Of a stretch of DNA of 64,000 nucleotides, positions 43,610 to 54,025 are shown piece after piece. This stretch comes from Natronobacterium texcoconense (GTDB lineage: Archaea > Halobacteriota > Halobacteria > Halobacteriales > Natrialbaceae). Positions within the stretch are counted from its first letter, which is position 1; each line of letters starts with the position of its first letter. The translations under genes and the position numbers were made by a program. Under the pieces are notes generated by a model, which made no database searches, was not told where the DNA came from, and worked only from the letters and a program-made list of their open reading frames with translations. The stretch is taken from positions 992,001-1,056,000 of the forward strand of contig NZ_FNLC01000001.1 of assembly GCF_900104065.1 (NCBI RefSeq). The letters are read 5' to 3'.

Positions 43610-44937
43610 GCGAGACCGACTCCGACATCGCCGACGGAATCGTACCCGACGACCTGCCACAGTGGGCGAGCGACCTGCTGTTGATTGCCGGGATCGTCGT
43701 CGCAACCTACGTCGGGTTCGCCGTTGTCGGTCTGCTTGCCGGCGTTTCGGTCAACGAGATCGTCGGTTTCCTCCAGCAGGTCACGTTCTTCGCGGCCGTC
43801 TACGCGCTGGTCGCTCTCGCACTCAACCTTCACTGGGGGTACACCGGTCTGTTCAATATCGGTGTTGCCGGCTTCATGGCGGTCGGTGTTTACACGATGG
43901 CGATTCTGACCGCGTCGCCGGACGGGTCGCCCGCCGGTCTGGGACTTCCGATTCCGGTCGGGATCATCGGCGGCATGATCGCTGCCGGTCTGGTCGGACT
44001 CATCGCCGCACTACCGGCCTTGCGCGTCCGTGCCGACTACTTCGCAATCGTGACCCTCGGGCTTTCCGAAATCATCCGGCTCGCGCTGTTGTCCGGATCG
44101 CTTCGATCGGTCGAGATCGGCGGCACCGAGTACGGAACCGGCGGTGGCGGTGGCATCCGGTACACGCCGGTCGACAGCATCGTTCCGTGGTTGCTGGACC
44201 TACCCGTCCTCGGCATGCTGGGAGAGCAACTTATCCTGTTCGGCAGGCTGTTCGGCGTCCAGCCATCGGTTATCGAGAGCGGACTCTACACCGGCATACT
44301 GCTTGCGTTCGTCGTCCTCTTTTACCTGCTGTTGACGCGAATCGCGTACTCGCCGTTCGGACGACTCCTGAAGGCGATCCGCGAGGACGAACTCGCAGCA
44401 CGTTCGCTCGGCAAAAACACTGACCGCGTGAAGGTGATCGTTTTCGTCGTCGGCTGTTCGCTAATGGGGCTCGCGGGCATCCTCTGGATGGGAAGCCGAA
44501 CCCTGGTGAGTCCGAGCAGCTTCATGCCGATCATCACGTTCTACATCTTCGTTGCACTGATCGTCGGGGGTGCCGGGTCGAACACCGGTAGTGTCGTCGG
44601 CGGATTCGTTTTCGCCGCGTTCCTCTGGGAAGGACCACGATTCATTCGGGCAATCGTGCGTGCAAATCTGGATACCCGTTCACCACCGACGATCTACGAC
44701 GCGTTCGTCGCGCTCGGCAACGGCGATCCGCTGGCGCTCGTCGGGTACACCGTCGGAACGCTCGACGAGATTCGATTCATCCTCGTCGGCGTCGTCCTGA
44801 TCGTGCTGATGATCTGGCGACCCGACGGTCTGCTCGGCCACCGGAAAGAAATCGCGGCGGCGACGGACCTTTCCCAGCGACCGACGACGGGCGGCGACTC
44901 GAGCGTGCGATCCGACGGAGGTGAGACCGATGAGTAA
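43606..44937 (+). CDS. livM: Branched-chain amino-acid type ABC transporter permease (LivM)
   Basis: 443 residues with about ten transmembrane stretches; ALALNLHWGYTGLFNIGVAGFMAVGVYTMAIL and the coupling loop FGRLLKAIREDELAARSLGKNTDRVKVIVFVVGCSLMGLAG mark LivM. It overlaps livG by 8 nt. Compared with bacterial LivM it has a long loop around 44100-44260 between two membrane segments. Confidence 0.93.
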   Translation: MSETDSDIADGIVPDDLPQWASDLLLIAGIVVATYVGFAVVGLLAGVSVNEIVGFLQQVTFFAAVYALVALALNLHWGYTGLFNIGVAGFMAVGVYTMAILTASPDGSPAGLGLPIPVGIIGGMIAAGLVGLIAALPALRVRADYFAIVTLGLSEIIRLALLSGSLRSVEIGGTEYGTGGGGGIRYTPVDSIVPWLLDLPVLGMLGEQLILFGRLFGVQPSVIESGLYTGILLAFVVLFYLLLTRIAYSPFGRLLKAIREDELAARSLGKNTDRVKVIVFVVGCSLMGLAGILWMGSRTLVSPSSFMPIITFYIFVALIVGGAGSNTGSVVGGFVFAAFLWEGPRFIRAIVRANLDTRSPPTIYDAFVALGNGDPLALVGYTVGTLDEIRFILVGVVLIVLMIWRPDGLLGHRKEIAAATDLSQRPTTGGDSSVRSDGGETDE

Positions 44938-45763
44938 TCTCGAGACCGAGGACGAAACGGCCGTATCGACTGCAACCAGTAGCGACCCAACCGATACGTC
45001 GATCCTGCGAGTCGAGAACATGATCAAGCGGTTCGGCGGAATTACAGCGATCGACGGTGCAAGTTTCGAGGTCGAACGCGGAACGATCACTGGCCTGATC
45101 GGTCCGAACGGTGCCGGGAAGTCGACCACGTTCAACTGCATCACGGGCGTCCACGAACCCGACGACGGTGCGGTCGTCTTCGACGGGACCGAGATCACGG
45201 GCCGAGACCCACACCAGGTCGCGAACCAGGGACTGGTCCGGACGTTCCAGATTGCCCGAGAACTCCCCGAGATGACGGTTCTCGAGAACATGATGCTTGC
45301 CCCCAAAGACCAGCTGGGTGAGTCGATGTGGCACTCGGTGATGCCGATCGCCCGCCAGGAGGTCGTCGAACAGGAACGAGAGCTCCGGGAGCGAGCCTGG
45401 GAAACCCTCGAGTTCTTCGAGATCGACCACCTCGCCGAGGAGTACGCCGGCAACCTTTCGGGTGGCCAGCGCAAACTGCTCGAGTTGGCGCGAGCGCTGT
45501 TGACCGATCCCGAGATGCTCCTGTTAGACGAGCCGATGGCCGGCGTCAACCCGTCGCTCGAGAAGAAGTTGCTTTCTCACATCCACGAACTGCAGGATCA
45601 GGGCTACACGTTCCTGCTGGTCGAACACGACATGGACGTCATCATGAACCACTGCGAACACGTTATCGTCATGCATCAGGGTCAGGTACTCGCGGAAGGG
45701 GAACCGGCAGCGGTCAAGGACAACGAGGAAGTCATCGAGGCCTACCTCGGAGGTGACGTCTGA
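44930..45763 (+). CDS. livG: ABC transporter ATPase (LivG)
   Basis: 277 residues. Walker A GPNGAGKST, Q-loop, signature LSGGQRKLLELARAL and Walker B MLLLDEPMAGVNP with the H-loop VEHDMDVIM are all intact. LivG pairs with LivF to drive the two permeases. A 22-residue acidic extension precedes the ATPase core. It overlaps livM by 8 nt and livF by 1 nt (TGATG). Confidence 0.95.
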   Translation: MSNLETEDETAVSTATSSDPTDTSILRVENMIKRFGGITAIDGASFEVERGTITGLIGPNGAGKSTTFNCITGVHEPDDGAVVFDGTEITGRDPHQVANQGLVRTFQIARELPEMTVLENMMLAPKDQLGESMWHSVMPIARQEVVEQERELRERAWETLEFFEIDHLAEEYAGNLSGGQRKLLELARALLTDPEMLLLDEPMAGVNPSLEKKLLSHIHELQDQGYTFLLVEHDMDVIMNHCEHVIVMHQGQVLAEGEPAAVKDNEEVIEAYLGGDV

Positions 45764-46467
45764 TGGCACTGCTGGACGTCTCGGATCTCGACGCGGGGTA
45801 CGGCGACCTGCAGATTCTCGAGAACGTCGACCTGAACGTCGAGGACGGAGAGTACGTCACCATCGTCGGCCCGAACGGGGCCGGCAAGTCGACTGTGATG
45901 AAATCGATCTTCGGTCTGACGAACTACATGGGCGGTTCGGTGACGTTCGACGACGAGGGGATCCACGGCTACCGTCCGGAGGACATCATCCAGACCGGTA
46001 TCGGCTACGTCCCACAGAACGACAACGTCTTTCCGTCGATGTCGGTCCTCGAGAACCTCGAGATGGGCGCGTACATTCTCGAAGAAGTCCCGGAGGACCG
46101 CCTCCAGCGGATCTTCGATCGGTTCCCGATTCTCGAGGAGCGGAAAGACCAGAAGGCCGGCACGATGAGCGGCGGACAACAGCAGATGCTCGCGATGGGG
46201 CGTGCGCTGATGCTCGAACCCGACCTGCTGATGCTGGACGAGCCAAGCGCCGGGCTCGCACCGGACCTGGTCGATGACATGTTCGACCGGATCGACGAGA
46301 TCAACGACGACGGAACAGCAATTTTGCTCGTCGAGCAGAACGCAAAAGAGGCGCTCCGGCGCTGTGACCGCGGCTACGTCCTCGTCCAGGGACAGAATCG
46401 GTACGTCGACAGCGGGGATGCGCTTCTTGCGGACGAACAGGTCCGCCAGGACTTCCTCGGCGGCTAA
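45763..46467 (+). CDS. livF: ABC transporter ATPase (LivF)
   Basis: 234 residues. Walker A GPNGAGKST, signature MSGGQQQMLAMGRAL, Walker B LLMLDEPSAGLAP and H-loop-position LLVEQNAKEA (Gln rather than His, as usual in LivF). The last gene of the liv operon, coupled to livG by TGATG. It is convergent with the binding-protein gene. Confidence 0.95.
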   Translation: MALLDVSDLDAGYGDLQILENVDLNVEDGEYVTIVGPNGAGKSTVMKSIFGLTNYMGGSVTFDDEGIHGYRPEDIIQTGIGYVPQNDNVFPSMSVLENLEMGAYILEEVPEDRLQRIFDRFPILEERKDQKAGTMSGGQQQMLAMGRALMLEPDLLMLDEPSAGLAPDLVDDMFDRIDEINDDGTAILLVEQNAKEALRRCDRGYVLVQGQNRYVDSGDALLADEQVRQDFLGG

Positions 46468-46548
46468 GGGCAGCCAGACCGAACGCTTCTCTTCGCGATC
46501 GAACGGCCAACTCACTGTTTCGAAGACGGACACGACGAGTTACGCTAC

Positions 46549-46554
46549 AAAAAA
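46549..46554 (-). terminator. T6 tract after the binding-protein gene
   Basis: Six T on the minus strand about 43 bp beyond the livJ-like stop; probable terminator between the two convergent units. Confidence 0.4.
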
Positions 46555-46596
46555 CGGCTTCGAACGTCGTTCGGCGAAAAACGGACGAGCGACCGA

Positions 46597-47838
46597 TTAG
46601 AAGTCGTGCTGATCGGTGACGTCGTAGCCGTCCATGTGGTACTCGAAGATGTCGTACGTCGCTGCTTCGAGGTCACCGTTTTCGTCGAAGACGACCTCAC
46701 CAGAGGCGCCCTGATACTCGATCTCGTCGCCGTCTGCTGCCATCACGAGCCCTTCTGCGAGGTTTTCAGGGGTGACGAGTTCGCCGCCAGGGTCTGTCAC
46801 TTCGCGGACCTGTTCACTGATAGCGGGGCCGCTGAGTTCGCCGGCACGGAGCTGTGCGAGAATGTGGATCGCCGTCGCGTCGTAGGCCTGAGCGGTGAAC
46901 ACGCCGGGTTCGCTGCCGTACTCGCTCTCGAACAGGTCCGTGAACGTCTCGGCGCCAGGGCCGGCGGCTGCCGGTGCCGTCCCGAAGACGTTTTCCATCG
47001 GATTGTCGACACCGGCGGGCAGGCTCTCGTCCTGTAGGCCGTCCGGGACGATGATCGGCGTTTCGCCGTCGGTATCCGAGTAGAAGTCACGGAAGATCTG
47101 TTCACCGCTGTCTGGATAGCCGACGACCAACAGAATGTCTGGATCGTCGGCCAGCGTCGACTCGAGTTCGGAGCTGTAGGACGGCTGTTCGGGCTCGAAC
47201 GCAACTTCTTCGAGGACTTCGCCGCCGAGTGATTCGAACTCCTCGACGAACGCGTCGTTCAGCCCCTGGCCGTAGTCCTGGTTCAGGTAGAGCGTCGAGG
47301 CGGTCTCGTACCCCTCCTCTTCGAAGGCAATCTCGGCCATGACCGGCCCCTGCAGGGCGTCGGTCGGACAGGTCCGGAGCAGGTAATCGCCTTCCATGTC
47401 GGTGATATCCGGCGAGGTACTTGCCGGCGAGATGGCGACGGCCTCGTTCGGGAAGAACACGTCCTCGGCGGCAGCGATCGTCACTGGCGAAGCCGCTGCA
47501 CCCGTGATCGACGGATATCCGGCGTCGACCAGCGACTGTGCCCCACTGATTCCCGGTTCGGGCTCGGATTCGGTGTCTTCCTCGCGAATGTCGATCTCGA
47601 AGTCGACGCCCTCGTCCTCGAGTTGTTGTGCAGGAAGGATCGCAGCGTCCCGGATCGGAGCACCGAGGTTGCCGAGGTCACCAGTTACCGGCTGTAGTAC
47701 GCCGACCATTGCGTCTGGGCTGTCTTCGTCGCCCGTGCCAGCTTCGACGTCCTCTTCGTCGAGACAGCCGGCGACTGAAAGCGCAGTCCCAGCTCCTATT
47801 CCAGCAAGCACCCTTCGTCTGCTAACGTTGTATGCCAT
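46597..47838 (-). CDS. livJ: Branched-chain amino-acid type ABC substrate-binding lipoprotein (LivJ)
   Basis: 413 residues. Tat lipoprotein signal SRRRVLAGIGAGTALSVAGC with arginines before the hydrophobic stretch and the lipobox Cys. The mature protein is a two-lobed periplasmic-binding fold: VGVLQPVTGDLGNLGAPIRDAAILPAQ, AVAISPASTSPDITDM and GTAPAAAGPGAETFTDLFESEYG. It anchors outside the cell and delivers solute to the LivHM permease. Convergent with the liv operon rather than first in it. ATG 47838 has a TATA at 26-30 bp. Confidence 0.92.
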   Translation of the reverse strand: MAYNVSRRRVLAGIGAGTALSVAGCLDEEDVEAGTGDEDSPDAMVGVLQPVTGDLGNLGAPIRDAAILPAQQLEDEGVDFEIDIREEDTESEPEPGISGAQSLVDAGYPSITGAAASPVTIAAAEDVFFPNEAVAISPASTSPDITDMEGDYLLRTCPTDALQGPVMAEIAFEEEGYETASTLYLNQDYGQGLNDAFVEEFESLGGEVLEEVAFEPEQPSYSSELESTLADDPDILLVVGYPDSGEQIFRDFYSDTDGETPIIVPDGLQDESLPAGVDNPMENVFGTAPAAAGPGAETFTDLFESEYGSEPGVFTAQAYDATAIHILAQLRAGELSGPAISEQVREVTDPGGELVTPENLAEGLVMAADGDEIEYQGASGEVVFDENGDLEAATYDIFEYHMDGYDVTDQHDF

Positions 47839-47860
47839 CAAGGAACAATGATAACCGCCA

Positions 47861-47870
47861 ATATAAAGAG
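47861..47870 (-). promoter_or_regulatory. TATA box of livJ
   Basis: Minus-strand CTCTTTATAT, 24-33 bp from the ATG at 47838, in an AT-rich leader region. Confidence 0.6.
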
Positions 47871-48047
47871 TTTATTGTGGGAAACGAGTCTAATATTGCG
47901 CGAATCGTAACAGAAAAGAAGGTGAAAGGACCATCGTCCGCCGACGGAACCATCGGACGGCGGTGAGCTTTCGGTTTGAATTGCAGAACGTTTTTGCTCC
48001 CCCTAATCGTTCTTTCGCCCGATGGACGGATTCGTGAGGGAACGATC

Positions 48048-49598
48048 ATGACAATGGAGGAGCGAATCGGCGAGCTGGAGGATCTCCGCGAGGAGGCCCG
48101 TCTCGGCGGGGGAGAGGATCGAATCGAGAAACAACACGACAAGGGGAAGATGACCGCCCGGGAGCGGATCGACTACTTCCTCGACGACGGCACCTTCACC
48201 GAATTCGACCAGCTCCGGACTCACCAGACGAGTCAGTTCGGGATGGAGGAAAAGAAGATTCCCGGCGACGGTGTCGTCACCGGATACGGCGAGGTCAACG
48301 GTCGAACGGTCTTCGTCTTCGCCCACGACTTTACCGTCTTCGGCGGTTCGCTCGGGGAAGTGTTCGCCGAGAAGGTCTGCAAGGTCATGGACATGGCGAT
48401 GGAAGTCGGCGCTCCCATCGTTGGGCTCAACGACTCCGCCGGCGCGCGTATCCAGGAGGGCGTCAAGAGCCTGGCCGGTTTCACTGAAATCTTCCGCCGG
48501 AACCAGGAAGCAAGCGGTGTCGTCCCACAGATATCCGGGATCATGGGTCCGTGTGCCGGCGGTGCGGTCTACTCGCCGTCGATCACGGACTTCATCTTCA
48601 TGGTGAAGGATACGAGCCACATGTACATCACCGGTCCCGGTGTCACCGAGACCGTCACCGGCGAGGAGGTCACCCACGAGGAACTCGGCGGTGCGATGAC
48701 CCACGCCGACAAGACCGGCGTCGCCCAGTTCGCCTGCGAGAGCGAAGAGCAGGCGCTTGACGACATCAAACGGCTCCTCTCCTATCTCCCACAGAACAAC
48801 GTCGAGGACCCACCACGCGTCGACCCCTGGGACGATCCGGACCGGCGCGACGAAAAGCTCAAAGACATCGTTCCGCCGAGCCCACAGAAGCCCTACGACA
48901 TGACAAACGTCATCGACTCGGTCGTCGACGAGGGCTCGTTCTTCGAGGTAGCCGAGAACTTCGCCCAGAACATCGTCGTCGGCTTCGGTCGACTCGACGG
49001 CCGCTCGGTCGGCATCGTCGCCAACCAGCCACGGGTCAACGCCGGCACGCTCACCGTCGACGCCTCGATGAAGGGGTCGCGGTTCGTCCGCTTCTGTGAC
49101 TCCTTTAACATCCCTATCGTCACCTTCGTCGACGTCCCCGGCTACATGCCCGGCACCGATCAGGAACACCGTGGCATCATCCGCCACGGGGCGAAACTCC
49201 TCTACGCGTACGCGGAAGCGACCGTCCCGCTGCTGACCGTCATCACGCGGAAAGCCTACGGCGGCGCGTACTGCGTCATGGCCTCGAAAAACCTCGGTGC
49301 CGACGTCAACTACGCCTGGCCGACCGCCGAAATCGCCGTCATGGGACCACAGGGTGCAGTCAACATCCTCTACCGCCAGGAACTCGCAGAGGCCGACGAC
49401 CCCGACGCCCTGCGAGACGAACTCATCGAGGAGTACCGGGAAGAGTTCGCAAACCCCTATACGGCGACCGACAAGGGCTTCCTCGACGACGTCATCGTCC
49501 CCACCGAGACCCGGCCGCGCCTGATCGACGACCTCGAGATGCTCGAGACGAAACGCGAGGAGAACCCGGACAAGAAACACGGCAACATCCCGCTGTAA
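48048..49598 (+). CDS. pccB: Propionyl-/acetyl-CoA carboxylase, carboxyltransferase subunit
   Basis: 516 residues. Carboxyltransferase subunit of a biotin-dependent acyl-CoA carboxylase: [38 protein letters not shown] and [18 protein letters not shown] (first acyl-CoA half), [25 protein letters not shown] and the end [11 protein letters not shown]. It precedes pccX and pccA, matching the Haloferax pccB-pccX-pccA arrangement for propionyl-CoA carboxylation. It makes methylmalonyl-CoA or malonyl-CoA. Divergent from livJ. Unlike the paralogue at 9099, it has no fused N-domain. Confidence 0.93.
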   Translation: MTMEERIGELEDLREEARLGGGEDRIEKQHDKGKMTARERIDYFLDDGTFTEFDQLRTHQTSQFGMEEKKIPGDGVVTGYGEVNGRTVFVFAHDFTVFGGSLGEVFAEKVCKVMDMAMEVGAPIVGLNDSAGARIQEGVKSLAGFTEIFRRNQEASGVVPQISGIMGPCAGGAVYSPSITDFIFMVKDTSHMYITGPGVTETVTGEEVTHEELGGAMTHADKTGVAQFACESEEQALDDIKRLLSYLPQNNVEDPPRVDPWDDPDRRDEKLKDIVPPSPQKPYDMTNVIDSVVDEGSFFEVAENFAQNIVVGFGRLDGRSVGIVANQPRVNAGTLTVDASMKGSRFVRFCDSFNIPIVTFVDVPGYMPGTDQEHRGIIRHGAKLLYAYAEATVPLLTVITRKAYGGAYCVMASKNLGADVNYAWPTAEIAVMGPQGAVNILYRQELAEADDPDALRDELIEEYREEFANPYTATDKGFLDDVIVPTETRPRLIDDLEMLETKREENPDKKHGNIPL

Positions 49599-49599
49599 C

Positions 49600-49911
49600 A
49601 TGAGTTCAGGACAGACAGAGTCGGACGAGAGTCCCGCTCTCGAGGCCGTCCTTCCGTCGGACGTCTCCCTCGAACTTCCGGAGGACGCCGACGACGAGGA
49701 GGCGGCGGCGATCGCGGTCGCGATCGGTGCGCACCTCCACGATCACGCGCTGGCCGTCGCTGCCGCTGCAGCCGACGGCGACGAAACGTGGGACGGCAAA
49801 CGTTGGGCCTTCGCCGGCCGAATCCGGTCCCAGCAACGTCACAGCATTCGTGTGCCACGTAACGCGCCGACTGACGCCTGGTCAGCCGCGGGACGGACGG
49901 ACCGGTTCTGA
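49600..49911 (+). CDS. pccX: Small acyl-CoA carboxylase subunit PccX
   Basis: 103 residues. A first helical part ([20 protein letters not shown]) resembles the fused N-domain at 9099 and carboxylase epsilon subunits; the second part ([31 protein letters not shown]) is the typical PccX end. In Haloferax mediterranei, PccX is essential for the holoenzyme. Its ATG lies one base after the pccB stop, so it is coupled to pccB. A palindromic repeat follows 33 bp later. Confidence 0.88.
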   Translation: MSSGQTESDESPALEAVLPSDVSLELPEDADDEEAAAIAVAIGAHLHDHALAVAAAAADGDETWDGKRWAFAGRIRSQQRHSIRVPRNAPTDAWSAAGRTDRF

Positions 49912-49944
49912 GGTCGGTTCACCGGTCCGGTACGAAACTGCTTC

Positions 49945-50026
49945 ATACGGACTGCTGGAGGTCATTGTCAGGGCAACCGTGAGCCGTCCTGCGGTCGCTC
50001 CGGGAAATCGGTACAGCAGAACACAT
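49945..50026. repeat. Dispersed 78-bp nested palindrome, copy 3 (degraded)
   Basis: Outer left ACGGACTGCTG (49947-49957) and outer right CAGCAGAACAC (50014-50024) pair over their inner half; inner arms GGGCAACCGT and GCGGTCGCTC also pair partly. Spacing equals the other copies. It lies between pccX and pccA, so it splits the carboxylase operon. Confidence 0.7.
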
Positions 50027-50131
50027 CAGTGGACGATCACCGAATTCCGGTGGTATCTGTGTGGTAATTGCTGATCTCTTCGTCACGTTGCGAAAAAGTA
50101 AGGTAGTGGCCCGACGACGGTTCCCACAGGA

Positions 50132-51967
50132 ATGTTCAGGAAGGTCTTGGTGGCGAATCGCGGAGAGATCGCCGTCAGAGTGATGCGAGCGTGTGAAGAG
50201 CTGAACATCAGCACCGTCGCGATATACTCGGAAGCGGACAAGAACTCGGGGCACGTCCGGTACGCCGACGAAGCGTACAACGTCGGGCCGGCACGCGCGG
50301 CGGATTCGTACCTCGACCACGAAGCCGTCATCGAGGCCGCGCGCAAGGCCGACGCCGACGCGATCCACCCCGGCTACGGCTTCCTCGCGGAGAACGCCGA
50401 GTTCGCGGGCAAGGTCGAAGAAACCGACGGCATCACCTGGATCGGCCCCTCGAGTTCGGCGATGGAGTCGCTCGGCGAGAAGACCAAGGCCCGGACGATC
50501 ATGGACGAGGCCGACGTGCCGATCGTTCCCGGGACCACCGACCCCGTCACCGAATCCGAGGAGGTCAAGGAGTTCGGCGAGGAGTACGGCTATCCCATCG
50601 CGATCAAGGCCGAAGGCGGCGGTGGCGGTCGCGGGATGAAGGTCGTTCGCTCCGAGGACGAGGTCGAAGACCAACTCGAGAGCGCCAAACGCGAGGGCGA
50701 AGCCTACTTCGACAACGACTCGGTCTACCTCGAACGCTACCTCGAGCAACCCCGCCACATCGAGGTGCAGATCGTCGCGGACGAACACGGCAACGTCCGC
50801 CACCTCGGGGAGCGGGACTGTTCGCTCCAGCGCCGCCACCAGAAGGTCATCGAGGAAGGCCCCTCGGCCGCACTGACGGACGAACTCCGCGAGAAGATCG
50901 GCGAGGCCGCACGCCGGGGCGTCGCCGCCGCCGACTACACCAACGCTGGCACCGTCGAGTTCCTCGTCGAGGAGGAACCCGGACGGGACGGCCCGCTCGG
51001 TCCGGACGCGAACTTCTACTTCCTCGAGGTCAACACTCGAATTCAGGTCGAACACACCGTTACCGAGGAGATCACGGGCTACGACATCGTCAAGCGCCAG
51101 ATTCAGATTGCGGCGGGCGAAGAGATCGACTTCGAGCAGGACGACGTCACCTTCGACGGCCACGCGATGGAGTTCCGGATCAACGCCGAGAACGCCGCCG
51201 AGGACTTCGCGCCCGCGACCGGTGGCACCCTCGAGACGTACGACCCGCCGGGCGGGATCGGCGTCCGGATGGACGACGCCCTGCGGCAGGGCGACGAACT
51301 CGTCACCGACTACGACTCGATGATCGCCAAACTCGTCGTCTGGGGCGAGGACCGCGACGAGTGTATCGAGCGCTCGCTGCGTGCCCTCCGCGAGTACGAC
51401 ATCGAAGGCATCCCGACGATCATCCCGTTCCACCGGCTGATGCTCACCGACGAGGAGTTCGTTGCGAGTACGCACACGACGAAGTACTTAGACGAGGAGA
51501 TGGACCAGAGCCGGATCGAAGAAGCCCAGGAACAGTGGGGCGGCGACACCGAAAGCAGCAGTGACGACGACGACGAGACCGTCGAACGCGAGTTCACCGT
51601 CGAGGTCAACGGCAAACGGTTCGAAGTCGAACTCGAGGAACACGGCGCGCCGGCGATTCCGGCCGGCGACGTCGACGCGAGCGGCGGTGGCCAGGCCAGT
51701 CCGCCACAGCCTGCCGGCGGCGACAGCGACAGTAGTGCCGACGTCGCCGGTGACGGCGAGACCGTCGACGCCGAGATGCAGGGGACGATCCTGGACATCG
51801 AGGTCGAGGAAGGCGACGAGGTCGCGGCCGGCGACGTGCTGGTCGTCCTCGAGGCGATGAAGATGGAAAACGACATCGTCGCCTCTAGAGGCGGCACCGT
51901 CACCGAAATCGCCGTCGAGGAAGATCAGAGCGTCGACATGGGCGACGTGCTGGTCGTCCTCGAGTAA
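50132..51967 (+). CDS. pccA: Acyl-CoA carboxylase biotin carboxylase with biotin-carrier domain
   Basis: 611 residues. Biotin carboxylase domain: [23 protein letters not shown], the ATP-grasp loop [12 protein letters not shown] and [42 protein letters not shown]. After a linker rich in Gly, Ser and Asp comes the biotinyl domain with the biotin-accepting Lys in [13 protein letters not shown]. The linker region is longer than in bacterial PccA. It would serve both PccB and possibly the fused carboxyltransferase at 9099. A 220-bp gap with a repeat and a possible TATA-like aaaaagtaagg (50093-50103) suggests its own promoter. Confidence 0.94.
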   Translation: MFRKVLVANRGEIAVRVMRACEELNISTVAIYSEADKNSGHVRYADEAYNVGPARAADSYLDHEAVIEAARKADADAIHPGYGFLAENAEFAGKVEETDGITWIGPSSSAMESLGEKTKARTIMDEADVPIVPGTTDPVTESEEVKEFGEEYGYPIAIKAEGGGGGRGMKVVRSEDEVEDQLESAKREGEAYFDNDSVYLERYLEQPRHIEVQIVADEHGNVRHLGERDCSLQRRHQKVIEEGPSAALTDELREKIGEAARRGVAAADYTNAGTVEFLVEEEPGRDGPLGPDANFYFLEVNTRIQVEHTVTEEITGYDIVKRQIQIAAGEEIDFEQDDVTFDGHAMEFRINAENAAEDFAPATGGTLETYDPPGGIGVRMDDALRQGDELVTDYDSMIAKLVVWGEDRDECIERSLRALREYDIEGIPTIIPFHRLMLTDEEFVASTHTTKYLDEEMDQSRIEEAQEQWGGDTESSSDDDDETVEREFTVEVNGKRFEVELEEHGAPAIPAGDVDASGGGQASPPQPAGGDSDSSADVAGDGETVDAEMQGTILDIEVEEGDEVAAGDVLVVLEAMKMENDIVASRGGTVTEIAVEEDQSVDMGDVLVVLE

Positions 51968-52294
51968 CGAACTCAGCGTTCGACTGCGTTTCTCTCTCGG
52001 TGGAAGGCGAACGTCTTCGGCCAAAGTTCGACACTGGTCCAGTACGAACTCCGGAATGCACGCGGACTCAGCCACATCCGTCTCGGGCGTGGTCTCGACC
52101 CTCTCGAAACACGTACCCCTTACCGCGTGCGAATCCGGGCGTTCGATGCCGCTGGGCATCGACGTCTGTACCCCATCAGGTTGTCGTCTTCCGGCGATCG
52201 GTCGTTCCAGTGGGCCGCGTCACTCACGTAACAGTCGTTCGGGCAGCCATAGACCGGTCGCCGATTGCTTTTTCCGCGACGATCCGATCAGTCG
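51968..52294. other. 327-bp intergenic region between pccA and the radical SAM gene (convergent)
   Basis: Nothing convincing on either strand: no hairpin beyond weak GC stems, no family-like reading frame. It holds the 3' ends of both convergent genes. Confidence 0.5.
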
Positions 52295-53443
52295 TCAGTC
52301 CCCCAGTGAAACGCCCTCTGGAGGAGCGCCCGTTAGCTCGTCGTCGTCCCACGGGAGCGGCCCGTCGTACCCCTCCGGAACGTACGGACAGAGCGGATCG
52401 CTCTCGAGTGGGTTCCCGGTGGTAGCATAGGCACGCGACCGACTCCCACCACAGACGTGGCGGTACGGACAGGACCCGCACTTCCCCTCTAGCTGGTCGC
52501 GATCACGCAGCGACTGGAACAGTGGAGCGTTCCGGTAGATGTCGTACACCGGCCGTTCGCGGACGTTCCCCGCCGACTCGGGGAGGAATCCGGAGGGGTA
52601 GACCTCACCGATGTGGCTCACGAACGCGAAGCCGTCGCCGGCGATGATCCCCGTCCGACGCTGGATGCCGTCGTTGCCGGCCGCCTCACGCTCTGACTGC
52701 CCACCGTCGGCGTTTTCCCGATCCCGCTGGATCGACACGCGCCGGTAGTGGGGCGCTTCGGTGGTCTTGACCCCGAACGGCTCCTCGCTACTTACCTCGT
52801 CGAGCCAGGCCATCACCGCGTCGGCTTCGTCGGGGTCGATCGGCTCGAGGATGCGCCCGCGACCGACGGGCACGAGGAAGAAGACGCTCCACAGCACGGC
52901 ACCGATCTCCCGGAGCAAGTCTCGGATTTCGGGGAGATCACCGATAGTCTGGCGGCAGACAGTCGTATTCACCTGGACGGGGAGGCCGGCCTCCCGTGCC
53001 TGTTCGACGGCGCGGATCGTCTCCGCGAAACTGCCGTCCTCGCCACGGAAGTCGTCGTGACTCGCTGGCGTCGCACCGTCGAGACTGACGGCCATCCGTT
53101 TGAGGCCGGCGTCGGCCAACCCCTCGATGCGTTCTCTGGTCAGCGAGTGCGTGCCGCTGGGCGTGATCGTCATCCGGAGTCCGAGGTCGTCACCGTAGGC
53201 GACGAGTTCCTCGACGTCGTCGCGGACGAGCGGGTCGCCACCCGAGAGGACGACTAACTGTCCGTCGCCGAACTCCGCGGCGTCCTCGAGCAGCCGCTTC
53301 CCTTCCTCGGTCGTGAGTTCGTCCGGGTGACGCCGGGACTGAGCGTCGGCCCGGCAGTGGTCACACGCCAGCTCACAGGCCTGAGAGAGTTCCCAGATGA
53401 GTACGAACGGTCGCTCCGCGGTGTCGAGGTGGCGGGGATGCAT
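52295..53443 (-). CDS. Radical SAM/SPASM protein (TIGR04053/AhbD-like)
   Basis: 382 residues. The radical SAM motif is Cys23, Cys27, Cys30 (CELACDHC), with GGDPLVRDDVEELV as the SAM-binding GGE-like block. The C-terminus carries a SPASM-type auxiliary cluster region (CGSCPYRHVCGG, then DPLCPYVPEGY). This architecture occurs in RiPP maturases and in AhbC/AhbD haem enzymes. It is on the same strand as the CGCGG protein at 54077, which looks like its substrate, but an AT-richer insertion separates them. Maturase is my preferred reading; haem synthesis is the alternative. Confidence 0.85.
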   Translation of the reverse strand: MHPRHLDTAERPFVLIWELSQACELACDHCRADAQSRRHPDELTTEEGKRLLEDAAEFGDGQLVVLSGGDPLVRDDVEELVAYGDDLGLRMTITPSGTHSLTRERIEGLADAGLKRMAVSLDGATPASHDDFRGEDGSFAETIRAVEQAREAGLPVQVNTTVCRQTIGDLPEIRDLLREIGAVLWSVFFLVPVGRGRILEPIDPDEADAVMAWLDEVSSEEPFGVKTTEAPHYRRVSIQRDRENADGGQSEREAAGNDGIQRRTGIIAGDGFAFVSHIGEVYPSGFLPESAGNVRERPVYDIYRNAPLFQSLRDRDQLEGKCGSCPYRHVCGGSRSRAYATTGNPLESDPLCPYVPEGYDGPLPWDDDELTGAPPEGVSLGD

Positions 53444-53527
53444 TACTCGAGAGTACCGATTACGGGAAGGAAAGGCCCGCTACCGTTCCCAGCGGTCGGG
53501 AAGACGGTGACATGTTCGTCGGGAGAG

Positions 53528-53735
53528 TGAAGTAGTGGGTGCTGTTGAAATCCTAAAGAAGTGATGTATTTAGGGTGATACAAAGCACGAATGCACCGGG
53601 CGGTGAGACTCAATCGACGCGGGTGGTGAAGATGGGCAACGACCATCGGCAGACACTGCTCACGTGCTAGGTCGAGGAGGAGAATCTGATGAATCTCCTC
53701 AAGTTTATTCGAACGTGTGATAGATCAATAGTTAC
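53528..53735. mobile_element. AT-richer insertion, possible IS end remnant
   Basis: From 53528 (GTGCTGTTGAAATCC, which recalls haloarchaeal IS termini) the composition drops well below the neighbours. A short frame starting at 53689 (MNLLKFIRTC) looks like the start of a transposase-type protein but stops after about 34 codons. No matching right end was found. I treat it as a degraded IS left end with low confidence. Confidence 0.35.
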
Positions 53736-53737
53736 TG

Positions 53738-54025
53738 ATGTCTTCGAAAACGGAGGCCGACCAAACCCGATTTGTGTCGATTTTCAGGGAACCTGAGGGA
53801 TGGCCGGAGAATGCTCTGTTCTTCTTATTAGCAGGAGTTTGTTTCACGATACCATACGTTCGCGGCTACTCAGGCTGGGTGACAGTAGGATGGATTCTTA
53901 GTGTAATCGCTATCGCTGAATCCGTACCGCAGCATCGAACAGTGCTCGCAGGAACCATTCGGATCGGGGGTCTTGGCCTCGTTTTTCTTACTGCCGTTGT
54001 GATCGATTCTGGAATACTTACATAG
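53738..54025 (+). CDS. Small membrane protein, probably acquired
   Basis: 95 residues with three hydrophobic segments: ALFFLLAGVCFTIPYV, WVTVGWILSVIAIAES and IGGLGLVFLTAVVI. Codons are notably A/T-ending compared with neighbours, and it lies on the opposite strand inside an otherwise minus-strand cluster, directly after an IS-like remnant; both suggest transfer. Function unknown. Confidence 0.6.
   Translation: MSSKTEADQTRFVSIFREPEGWPENALFFLLAGVCFTIPYVRGYSGWVTVGWILSVIAIAESVPQHRTVLAGTIRIGGLGLVFLTAVVIDSGILT

Noticed and set aside
47976..48047. Upstream in-frame start for pccB
   Set aside because: The extra 24 residues have no family similarity, and the ATG at 48048 begins the conserved region.
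52224..52481. Short minus-strand frame overlapping the 3' end of the radical SAM gene
   Set aside because: Different frame from the motif-supported gene and without coding character.
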